Source of the DNA: an uncultured Marinobacter sp. | Lineage (GTDB): Bacteria; Pseudomonadota; Gammaproteobacteria; Pseudomonadales; Oleiphilaceae | DNA length: 64,000 nt | Reading direction: 5' to 3' | Assembly (NCBI RefSeq): GCF_947488835.1 | Contig: NZ_CANLBK010000003.1 | Coordinates: 310,001-374,000, forward strand | Part shown: positions 46,259 through 53,622 of the stretch, in pieces | Layout of the letters: every line of letters starts with the position of its first letter | How positions within the stretch are numbered: the first letter of the stretch is position 1 | The notes under the pieces: generated by a model | Seen by the model: the letters and a program-made list of their open reading frames with translations, nothing else | What the model was told of the DNA's origin: nothing | Databases searched by the model: none | Program-made: the position numbers and the translations under genes

Positions 46259-47473
46259 TCAATCGTGCGGAATTGTTCTTGCGTGCCAGGCTTCAGGCCT
46301 GGGAACAAAAAACACAAAAAGTAATCCGAAAACCAGCGCCCCGACACCTATGCCGAAGGCGGATACCAGAGTGCCACCGGCGTCGAGCCACTGTTTGGTT
46401 AGCCAAGGTCCAGCCATTTGGGTGAATCCGTAGAGGGCGACCATGGCCGCAGACAGCCGGGGCCCCTGATGTGGATGCAGGGCACGCCCAAGCCGTTGGG
46501 TGAGCAGCACCGTTCCCAGAAAAGTGCTTCCTACCAGGGCTGCACATAACAACAGGCCAAGGGCGCCGGGTACGACAACGGCTGCCAGCACACCCGCAAG
46601 CTGAATCAGGAAATTCAGCTTCAACGCGGGTATATCGCCCATTTTCGTGCCCAGCTTATTCCACACCCAGGCGGCAGGAATTGTACACAGGGCTACGATT
46701 AGCCAGGCCCCATCAAGCAGCCAGTGTTCGGCCTCGAGCTCGAGCTTTGCCAGCAGTGGCAGAAAGGTCATGGGAAGGATGTAACCCAGACCTGCGCCTG
46801 CGTACGACAGAAACAAAGGAATGCTGGCGCGATCTATTAACGGGGTTTTGGCTTTCACCTTGCCATCATTACCAGGCACTTGATCTGGCACATCGAGCAT
46901 TATCAAGCGGCGAGCGCCCCAAATAGCCAAAGGAATGGATGCCAGAGCCACTGGCCACCAGCGCGCAGCACCTTCCAGCCAATCTGCAGTGCCGGTAACC
47001 AGTCCACTGGAGAGCAGCAAGCCCAGACCCACGCCAATGTATACAAGCCCACTCATGCTGGAACGATTACGCAATACCAGCCACTCAAGAATCAGCGCAG
47101 GTGCTTGTACAAACACGACACCGTTAGCGACGCCATTCATCCAGCGGGCGGCCGAGATAGCGGTTAGATTGTCCGTTTGGGTAACGAAGATCGTGGTTAC
47201 AACGTGAACGACGAGAAACGCGGGCAGCAATACGCGGATATGGCTAACCCTATGCCAGCGAATCGCCAGCATGGCACCCATCAGATAGCCTAAATAGTTC
47301 CAGGTGGCGATCGCGGCGCCTTCTGGCGCGGTGAGCTGACCATCTTCTATAAGATAGGGCAGCAGTGGGGTGTAAACAAAGCGGCCCAGCGTGTGCACAA
47401 CCATAAGCACAATGGCACCCGCAGCCAGAACGCCAAAGAGTTCTTTCAGGGTTGTGGTGTTCTGCTTGTACAT
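46259..47473 (-). CDS. YbfB/YjiJ-family MFS transporter
   Basis: A 404 aa twelve-helix carrier. The N-terminus (GRFVYTPLLPYLIEDGQLTAPEGAAIATWNYLGYLMGAMLA) is the hallmark of the YbfB/YjiJ group, which are often annotated as arabinose-efflux-like permeases but have no firmly known substrate. The conserved SAARWMNGVANGVVFVQAPAL and the central GVGLGLLLSSGLV fit. It is upstream of hrpB and practically touches it; co-transcription probable. Confidence 0.85.
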   Translation of the reverse strand: MYKQNTTTLKELFGVLAAGAIVLMVVHTLGRFVYTPLLPYLIEDGQLTAPEGAAIATWNYLGYLMGAMLAIRWHRVSHIRVLLPAFLVVHVVTTIFVTQTDNLTAISAARWMNGVANGVVFVQAPALILEWLVLRNRSSMSGLVYIGVGLGLLLSSGLVTGTADWLEGAARWWPVALASIPLAIWGARRLIMLDVPDQVPGNDGKVKAKTPLIDRASIPLFLSYAGAGLGYILPMTFLPLLAKLELEAEHWLLDGAWLIVALCTIPAAWVWNKLGTKMGDIPALKLNFLIQLAGVLAAVVVPGALGLLLCAALVGSTFLGTVLLTQRLGRALHPHQGPRLSAAMVALYGFTQMAGPWLTKQWLDAGGTLVSAFGIGVGALVFGLLFVFFVPRPEAWHARTIPHD

Positions 47474-47570
47474 ACTGTCAGTTCCGGCGAGTGCGTTGTC
47501 AGCCGGGCAGTCTATGCGAGTCGCGCCGCTATGTCAGTTTGACCTTAGCAGAACAGGCTGCTTATCCGCC

Positions 47571-48236
47571 TCAGGTGCGCGGGATTTCACTGTTGGCTTT
47601 GGCCCAAAGGTAGATGCGCTCATAGGCTTCCGCCAGTTGTTCCGGGTTATGGGGTGGCTGAATCAATGCCGCCAGCTGGCCGTCCGGATTCACCAACGCA
47701 AAATGCCCGCTGTGATCTACAAGCAGCTCACCGTCGACGTCTCGGTGTACAAACACGGCACTCAGACTTTGCGCCAGTGCACGCAATGTTTCCAGATCCC
47801 CTGTCAGCCCGTGGAAGTCTTCGCCGAAAAATCCGGTATAGGTTTTCAGCTTTTCAGGGGTGTCGTGTTCCGGGTCGGCTGTGACCAGCAGGTAATCCGG
47901 CTGAGGCAGGTCTTTCGACAGTAGTTTGTCGGTGCGGCGCAGGTTGGCCATGGCCGCCGGGCAGATATCCGGGCAATTGGTGTAGCCCACAAACGCAAAG
48001 GTCCACTTCCCCCGAAGGTTTTGGCGGGTAACGGTTTCGCCGTTTTCATTTGTGAGGGTGAACTCGGCCAACGGCCGCGGCTGGTCATAAACATAGGTGT
48101 TCATTTCAGCCAGATTCGGAGCGGGTGTTGGCTCCCCACTATCCACCAAAAATACCTGCCGACCTATGACCAAGCCAAATACGAGTACAACCAATAGCAG
48201 AAGTACAAACAGCGTGACCTTTAGCGAACGATTCAT
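47571..48236 (-). CDS. SCO1/SenC/PrrC copper chaperone for cytochrome oxidase
   Basis: A 221 aa thioredoxin-fold protein anchored by an N-terminal helix (VTLFVLLLLVVLVFGLVIG). It delivers copper to the CuA centre of subunit II. The Cu-binding CPDIC motif and the distal His in LLVDHSGHFALV are present. An open frame extends 33 codons upstream into repeat copy C and would add MSERSELFFPEEK; the ATG at 48236 puts the membrane anchor at the N-terminus and is the right start. It is the last gene of the oxidase assembly cluster, after ctaB. Confidence 0.92.
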   Translation of the reverse strand: MNRSLKVTLFVLLLLVVLVFGLVIGRQVFLVDSGEPTPAPNLAEMNTYVYDQPRPLAEFTLTNENGETVTRQNLRGKWTFAFVGYTNCPDICPAAMANLRRTDKLLSKDLPQPDYLLVTADPEHDTPEKLKTYTGFFGEDFHGLTGDLETLRALAQSLSAVFVHRDVDGELLVDHSGHFALVNPDGQLAALIQPPHNPEQLAEAYERIYLWAKANSEIPRT

Positions 48237-48280
48237 TATTGCTCCAGTTAACTGCCTTGGCCGGTTTGATAGTGTGCCAA

Positions 48281-48370
48281 GGAGGAGGGGGGATGCCTTT
48301 TCTTCTGGGAAAAACAACTCGCTGCGCTCAGACATCTTTTTCCCGCCAGAAAAGGCATCCCCCCTCCTCC
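48281..48370 (-). repeat. palindromic intergenic repeat, copy C
   Basis: Core in the reverse orientation, with GCGCAGC instead of GCGAAGC in its central loop. Outer arms GGAGGAGGGGGGATGCC and GGCATCCCCCCTCCTCC pair perfectly over 17 bp and are unlike the arms of the other copies. It lies between ctaB and the SCO gene in the direction of transcription, where a processing or attenuating hairpin could separate their expression. Confidence 0.9.
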
Positions 48371-48388
48371 CCGTAAAATTTTCCGGCC

Positions 48389-49309
48389 TCAGAAAAATAC
48401 ATAGTGGTCTACAAGGAGTACCACAAACAGGGCCATCAGGTAAGTGATGGAGTATTTGAAGGTGTTTAAAGCAACCCGGCGATCGTCGCCTTTCAGCAGT
48501 TTTATGGCGTACTGGAGGAAGCGCAGGCCGAGAACCAGGGCACCCGCCAGATATATCCAGCCGGACATACCTGTGACGAAAGGTAGCAGGCTGACTGCCA
48601 GCAGCATCAGGGTGTAGAGCAGGATATGTAATTCGGTGAATTTATTACCATGGGTGACCGGCAACATTGGGATACCGGCTTTGGCGTATTCTTCTTTGCG
48701 GTGAATCGCCAAGGCCCAGAAGTGTGGGGGCGTCCAAGCGAAGATGATGAGAACGAGCAACAGAGCGTGGCCTTCCACCTGGCCGGTTACCGCTGTCCAA
48801 CCTAACAACGGCGGCATGGCACCGGCGAGGCCGCCGATGGTGATGTTCTGGGGCGTTGCCCGCTTCAGGAACAGGGTATAAATGCCGGCGTAACCTACCA
48901 GTGAGGCCAGGGTGAGCCATGCGGTGAGATGGTTCACCTGCCACATCAATACCACCATGCCTACACTGGCCAGCAGTGTGGCGAACAGGATTGCTTCTAC
49001 CGGAGAGATTTTACCGGTAGCCACAGGGCGCTTGCGGGTGCGGGCCATGACGGTATCTATTTTCTGGTCGACCACGTGGTTGACCACGGCGGCGGCACCG
49101 GCAAGAAAGGCTATGCCCATGTTGCCCCAGATCAGCACGCTCAGGCTGGGCAGGCCGGAGGTGGCCAAGAGCATACCAATGGCTGATGTCAGGATCATCA
49201 AGGCCACTACGTTGGGCTTGGTCAGCTCCAGATAATCTCGCCAGGATATGGCACGTGCGGATTGGCTGGTTGGGTTGCGGGCCGGCAGTACGTCCACTTG
49301 CTCACTCAT
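48389..49309 (-). CDS. ctaB: protohaem IX farnesyltransferase (haem O synthase)
   Basis: A 306 aa UbiA-type prenyltransferase that attaches farnesyl to haem B. The Asp-rich motif NHVVDQKIDTVMARTRKRP (NxxxDxxxD-like) and the second, YTLFLKRATPQNITIGGLAGAMPPLLGW, are visible among nine helices. Its ATG overlaps the ctaA stop (ATGA), so haem O made here is passed to haem A synthase encoded just upstream. E. coli name cyoE. Confidence 0.96.
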   Translation of the reverse strand: MSEQVDVLPARNPTSQSARAISWRDYLELTKPNVVALMILTSAIGMLLATSGLPSLSVLIWGNMGIAFLAGAAAVVNHVVDQKIDTVMARTRKRPVATGKISPVEAILFATLLASVGMVVLMWQVNHLTAWLTLASLVGYAGIYTLFLKRATPQNITIGGLAGAMPPLLGWTAVTGQVEGHALLLVLIIFAWTPPHFWALAIHRKEEYAKAGIPMLPVTHGNKFTELHILLYTLMLLAVSLLPFVTGMSGWIYLAGALVLGLRFLQYAIKLLKGDDRRVALNTFKYSITYLMALFVVLLVDHYVFF

Positions 49310-50430
49310 GCCGTAATCTCCTGATGCATTATTGTTGTAGGTGTTGCTCTTGCAGCATGTGCCTGCGGCAGCAGATTGTGCTGCCAGATCAGGTATATCA
49401 CCGATAGTAGCAGCCCGGCGCCCATGGCGTTGTGGGCCACTGCGATCGGCAGGGGAATATGGAAAATAATGTTGGCGAGCCCAAGGGTAATCTGCGCAAC
49501 CAGCGCTGCAGAAACAAACAGCACCGGGCGGCGCAGTTCGCGACTGGCGCTTCTGCGCCAGATCAGAGTCAGTAGAACTGCGAAATACCCCAGAACCACC
49601 AAAGCACCGATTCTATGGGTTACGTGGATGGCCACCCGCCCATGAGCTGTGAGTTGCCCACCCAGATAGTTGGGGCCCACATGCTGGGTAATATCGAAGC
49701 CATGCTGGAAATCCATATCTCTTGGCCACCACTCACCCTGACAGGTGGGCAAGTCGGTACAGGCTACGGCGGCATAGTTGGCTGCCGTCCAGGCGCCCAA
49801 GGCAATTTGCAGAATAACCAGCAACAAGCCGCCATAGAGCCAGGGACGGAGTTTCGCGATGTGGGGCCTTTGCGCCGAGGGGTTCGGGGTTTCTTCGGGG
49901 GCAGAGCTGGCCTGCGTTGCAGAGAACTTTCTTAGCCGCAGCACCAGCAAGGTGAGCAAGCTCAAGGTGGTAAAGCCGCCAAGAAGGTGAAGCGCGACCA
50001 CTTGAGGCCAGAGCTTCAAGGTAACCGTCCACATACCAAACGCACCCTGCAGCAGAATAAACCCTGCAATGAACAAAGGCAGTTTGAAAGGTACACCGCT
50101 GCGGCGCTTCCGCACGGCACTTGCTGCCAGCCCGAACACCACCAGCCCCAATGTGCCAGCGGCGTACCGGTGGATCATTTCGGGCCAGCCTTTAGCTACA
50201 TCCACCGGCGTGTCCGGGAACCGGGCATTGGCGATGGCTATATGCGACTCGCTTTGGGGCACGGTTATGAAGCCATAACACCCGGGCCAGTCGGGGCAAC
50301 CTAGCCCGGCATCCACCAGCCGGGTCCAGGCGCCCAGCATGATGACAACAATGGCGAGAAGAACTGAGAAAGTCGCCCAGTTTGCCATGGCTTTGGCGTT
50401 AGGCTGGTTGCCGGTAGACAGATGCGTCAA
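49306..50430 (-). CDS. ctaA: haem A synthase (COX15/CtaA)
   Basis: A 374 aa eight-helix membrane oxygenase that converts haem O to haem A for aa3 oxidase. Haem-ligand histidines lie in WPEMIHRYAAGTLGL, ALHLLGGF, HVTHRIGALVVLG and VAHNAMGAG, and the extracytoplasmic GLGCPDWPGCYG and CTDLPTCQGEW Cys pairs are present. The start is a TTG at 50430, supported by GGAGGAG six bases upstream; the next ATG would delete the N-terminal tail. Coupled to ctaB downstream. Confidence 0.95.
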   Translation of the reverse strand: MTHLSTGNQPNAKAMANWATFSVLLAIVVIMLGAWTRLVDAGLGCPDWPGCYGFITVPQSESHIAIANARFPDTPVDVAKGWPEMIHRYAAGTLGLVVFGLAASAVRKRRSGVPFKLPLFIAGFILLQGAFGMWTVTLKLWPQVVALHLLGGFTTLSLLTLLVLRLRKFSATQASSAPEETPNPSAQRPHIAKLRPWLYGGLLLVILQIALGAWTAANYAAVACTDLPTCQGEWWPRDMDFQHGFDITQHVGPNYLGGQLTAHGRVAIHVTHRIGALVVLGYFAVLLTLIWRRSASRELRRPVLFVSAALVAQITLGLANIIFHIPLPIAVAHNAMGAGLLLSVIYLIWQHNLLPQAHAARATPTTIMHQEITA

Positions 50431-50452
50431 GGTAACTCCTCCGGGCTAAGGC

Positions 50453-51103
50453 TCAGCCCACCTGTGACAGTTTGAGCAAGTGCTTCAGATCTTTGAGGAT
50501 GTCCTTACCGGAATTCTCGGGGCCGTAATGCATCATCACGTTGCCAAAGGGATCGATGAGCAGGATGCGCGGCTCACTTTCCGGATTGATTCCAGCAGGC
50601 CAGGCAGATGTTTTACCGGGTACAGGCCTCAGGCGTTCCATCAAACGATACTCGGTTGGCCAGCGTGCCGCGAGATCACCGGTAATTCCGCCTAAAACGG
50701 CGGCTCTCGATACTCGGTTAGCGTTTTTTCCCAAGGCAATGTTGGCTTGCCGCGCGAGGTAGAGCAGTTCTTCGCAGCGGGTGTCACATTCGCCCGCAGC
50801 AACCACAAGCAACCACTGAGGATCTGTTTTACCAGCGACAAACCGATTGGCCAGCGGCTCGCCCGAAAGCGTCTCAAGGTTGAGCTCGGCCACAGGCACC
50901 GTCGGACTGATCAGCGCCCCGTGATTAGTATGCCCTGCGGGATTCAGCCAGCCGGTGTAGAACATGATAGTGGCCAGAATCATTGGCCCGAACCCCAGGG
51001 CAAACAACAACATGGCTGTACGTCGGCCCCTGCGAACTTGTTCGGGGGTTGGGCCTTCTTTTTCTTCTTGCTGTGGTAACCCGTTAACCATCGTCATTGT
51101 CAT
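50453..51103 (-). CDS. membrane-anchored thioredoxin-fold-like oxidase cluster protein
   Basis: A 216 aa protein with a cytoplasmic charged N-terminus, one helix (TAMLLFALGFGPMILATIMFYTG) and a periplasmic domain that looks like a thioredoxin/SCO relative (PQWLLVVAAGECDTRCEELLYLARQ, EPRILLIDPFGNVMMHYG). It has a CxxxC (CDTRC) like SCO proteins but no obvious copper-ligand His near the C-terminus. It is at the position of P. aeruginosa PA0111 in the oxidase cluster. It overlaps the SURF1 coding end by 20 bp. A copper or thiol role in oxidase assembly is plausible; not established. Confidence 0.75.
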   Translation of the reverse strand: MTMTMVNGLPQQEEKEGPTPEQVRRGRRTAMLLFALGFGPMILATIMFYTGWLNPAGHTNHGALISPTVPVAELNLETLSGEPLANRFVAGKTDPQWLLVVAAGECDTRCEELLYLARQANIALGKNANRVSRAAVLGGITGDLAARWPTEYRLMERLRPVPGKTSAWPAGINPESEPRILLIDPFGNVMMHYGPENSGKDILKDLKHLLKLSQVG

Positions 51104-51821
51104 TATTGGTTCCTGTCTTTCGATAACTCGCCGCTACACTCAATATAGTCAGCACCAGTGCAAGCGCAAACCATTGTGTTGCATATCCGTAGTGGGTTTG
51201 TGGCCCCATGAGGTCTGGTTCCCAATCCGCACGATAGGCGCCAGGCTGCTCGCCGCTCGCAAGCCGGATAATAGCACCAGGCAACTCAGGGATTTCAGCT
51301 CTTGCAACCGACCCGGGTAATGCCTGCACTCTGCGGGGCCAACTTTCGTCAGTTGCCGATTTTGAGGACAGTACCGGCGGTTCCGGGTAAGGGCTTATCC
51401 GTCCGGTTAAGCTGAAGACACCTTCGGGGGGGCTCACATCCGGCAATTGATTTCGCGTTCTCGGTGCCCCAACCCAGCCTCTGTTAACCAGAACCGCAGG
51501 GCCCTGCAGTGGGTAAAACACCGTCAGAACCTCGTAACCTGCAATGCCATCGCGGGTTCGGTTATCCAGCAACCAGCTGCGCTCGTCGTAAAGCCCGGTA
51601 ACTGTAATGGGCCTGCCGCTATCAAGCCCGCTGGCCACCTGTTCCGGCCAATCAAGATCCTGTGCTTCTTGCTGCCACTGCTCAAGCAGAATCTGCTTTT
51701 CCTCGGCCCGGTTCAGTTGCCAGATACCCAAGCCAATAAGCAGCGGCAGAAAGGCGCCTGTAAACATCATCAACCGCCAGTTCAGCTGCCATTTTCGAGT
51801 GTTTTGCTGCGCCTCAGTCAT
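51084..51821 (-). CDS. SURF1-family oxidase assembly protein
   Basis: A 245 aa inner-membrane protein with two helices bracketing a periplasmic domain: N-terminal MMFTGAFLPLLIGLGIWQLNRA and C-terminal HYGYATQWFALALVLTILSVAAS. The family motifs GLGIWQLNRAEEK, VLVNRGWV and GYATQWF are present. SURF1 aids haem a insertion into subunit I. It is transcribed within the oxidase cluster, between DUF2909 and the PA0111-like gene. Confidence 0.94.
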   Translation of the reverse strand: MTEAQQNTRKWQLNWRLMMFTGAFLPLLIGLGIWQLNRAEEKQILLEQWQQEAQDLDWPEQVASGLDSGRPITVTGLYDERSWLLDNRTRDGIAGYEVLTVFYPLQGPAVLVNRGWVGAPRTRNQLPDVSPPEGVFSLTGRISPYPEPPVLSSKSATDESWPRRVQALPGSVARAEIPELPGAIIRLASGEQPGAYRADWEPDLMGPQTHYGYATQWFALALVLTILSVAASYRKTGTNNDNDDG

Positions 51822-51874
51822 GGTCTGCTATAGTGTTTCTGGCTTTAATCAGAACAAAAACCAGAGACTCTTTT

Positions 51875-52078
51875 ATGCTCAAAGCCCTTATCATTTTCCT
51901 CATGCTCGCCGTTATCATCAGCCTTTTCAGTGGTCTTTTCTTTCTCATCAAAGACGGCGGCAAGACCAATCGGGTGGTGAACTCCCTCGCGGTGCGGGTA
52001 ACGCTGAGCGTGCTTCTGCTAGCCGTTATTCTGCTGTCTCTCTGGCAAGGGGGCCTGACACTGCACCCGACCCCCTGA
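51875..52078 (+). CDS. twin transmembrane protein, DUF2909
   Basis: A 67 aa protein with two helices (LIIFLMLAVIISLFSGLFFLI and LSVLLLAVILLSLWQGG) joined by a short basic loop KDGGKTNRVVN, matching DUF2909, a family found within cytochrome c oxidase clusters. The ATG at 51875 places the first helix at the N-terminus. It is on the opposite strand to all the surrounding oxidase genes, so its expression is separate although its position is conserved. Function unknown. Confidence 0.82.
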   Translation: MLKALIIFLMLAVIISLFSGLFFLIKDGGKTNRVVNSLAVRVTLSVLLLAVILLSLWQGGLTLHPTP

Positions 52079-52096
52079 ATACAAACGCCTAGCGCC

Positions 52097-52984
52097 TCAT
52101 ATGACATATACGAACACAAACAGGCCCAACCAAACCACATCCACAAAGTGCCAGTACCAGGATGTCGCTTCAAACCCGAAGTGGCTATCTGCGGTGAAAT
52201 GCCCCTTTTGAATGCGTATAAACATGATGATCAGCATCAATGTTCCCAGCATCACGTGAAAGCCGTGAAAGCCGGTGAGCATGAAGAAGGTACTGCCGTA
52301 AATGCCGGATTGCAGCGTAAGGTTAAGATCCTGATAGGCATGCATGTACTCTTCGGCCTGGAAAAACAGGAACACCAGCGCCAACAGGATGGTCGCACCC
52401 AGCCAGATTTTCAGTTTCTTGCGGTTGTCCGCTTTGATGGCGTGATGGGCAACCGTGATAGTGAACGACGAAGTTACAAGAAGAATGGTGTTTATCAGTG
52501 GTAAACCCCAAGGACCAATAACGGATTCTGGAGCAGGGTAAGCTTCCGGATCCGGGTTATTGATCAACGGCCAGGTAGCCTGAAAGCCTTCCCAGAGCAT
52601 GTTGGAACTGCCGCGATCGCCCTCACCCCCGAGCCAGGGCACGGCAAACACCCGGGCATAGAACAGGGCGCCGAAAAATGCGGCAAAAAACATGACTTCC
52701 GAGAATATAAACCAGCTCATGCCCCAGCGGAATGAACGGTCCATCTGTGGGCTGTAAAGGCCAGAACGGCTCTCTTTAATAACGCTACCAAACCAGCCAA
52801 ACAGCATGTAAATCATAACCAGTACGCCGGCCCAAAAAATCATCCAGGCAGTACCGGTGCTGTTGCCCTGGTTGCTGTCGACCATGATCGAGGCCGCACC
52901 ATATAGCATGACCCCAAGGCCCACCGTGGCAACAATAGGCCACTTGCTCTGTTCAGGAACGTAATAGCTCTGATAGTCCGCCAT
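52097..52984 (-). CDS. ctaE: cytochrome c oxidase subunit III
   Basis: A 295 aa seven-helix core subunit of the aa3 oxidase. Family signatures: RWGMSWFIFSEVMFFAAFFGALFYAR, HHAIKADNRKKLKIWL, GSTFFMLTGFHGFHVMLGTLML and the C-terminal FEATSWYWHFVDVVWLGLFVFVYV. It is separated by 16 nt from ctaG upstream. Normal length for the family, without the fusion seen in some lineages. Confidence 0.96.
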   Translation of the reverse strand: MADYQSYYVPEQSKWPIVATVGLGVMLYGAASIMVDSNQGNSTGTAWMIFWAGVLVMIYMLFGWFGSVIKESRSGLYSPQMDRSFRWGMSWFIFSEVMFFAAFFGALFYARVFAVPWLGGEGDRGSSNMLWEGFQATWPLINNPDPEAYPAPESVIGPWGLPLINTILLVTSSFTITVAHHAIKADNRKKLKIWLGATILLALVFLFFQAEEYMHAYQDLNLTLQSGIYGSTFFMLTGFHGFHVMLGTLMLIIMFIRIQKGHFTADSHFGFEATSWYWHFVDVVWLGLFVFVYVI

Positions 52985-53000
52985 AGCAATCTCCGATGGC

Positions 53001-53609
53001 TTATCCGTTATCGATTATTGTTTTGTTTGTTGTACTTGTAGTCTTTGTTACGGCTGCCTGCGGCTCGCCCTGATCATAAAGCGTATAAGACAGTGTCAGC
53101 TTGGTGATGTGGCTGGGCAGATCCTGGTCGACAATGAATACCAGTGGCATTTCCGTATTCTGGCCCGCGGACAATGGCTGCTGGTTAAAACAGAAGCATT
53201 CAGTTTTGTGGAAATACAAGGCACCTTCCGATGGCGACAGGCTGGGCACCGCTTGGCCAACCATGTCCCGATCGGTCGGGTTCTCGGCATAGAAGTTTAC
53301 CGTCGTGGCCTCTCCGGGGTGAACCTCAACGCTGCGCGCAACCGGTCGGAATATCCAAGGCATGTCCGGCCCGTTCTGGGCCAGAAACTGCACTTTAATG
53401 GTACGGCTCATGTCGGCTACTGAGCGCTCGGTAGACTCATAGCGCCCGCTGGTCTTTCCATTAATACCGGTGATTTCGCAGAACACGTCATACAGAGGCA
53501 CTAGCGCAAAGCCGAAGGCAAACATTCCCGCCACGCTGGCAAGACACCAGCCGATAACCCGCGCGTTGCTGCGCTTGGGTGCCGATTGGTTTGCCGGTTG
53601 CTCAGCCAT
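53001..53609 (-). CDS. ctaG: CtaG/Cox11 copper chaperone
   Basis: A 202 aa protein that inserts copper into the CuB site of subunit I. One N-terminal helix (CLASVAGMFAFGFALVPLYDVFCEITGING) is followed by a periplasmic Ig-like domain containing the copper motif CFCFNQQ (in YFHKTECFCFNQQPL). Immediately downstream of ctaD in the same orientation, the standard order in gammaproteobacterial oxidase operons. Confidence 0.95.
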   Translation of the reverse strand: MAEQPANQSAPKRSNARVIGWCLASVAGMFAFGFALVPLYDVFCEITGINGKTSGRYESTERSVADMSRTIKVQFLAQNGPDMPWIFRPVARSVEVHPGEATTVNFYAENPTDRDMVGQAVPSLSPSEGALYFHKTECFCFNQQPLSAGQNTEMPLVFIVDQDLPSHITKLTLSYTLYDQGEPQAAVTKTTSTTNKTIIDNG

Positions 53610-53622
53610 TTTCGTCAGCCTC

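Noticed and set aside
48237..48335. N-terminal extension of the SCO protein beginning MSERSELFF
   Set aside because: It is the translation of repeat copy C; the membrane anchor belongs at the N-terminus, at 48236.
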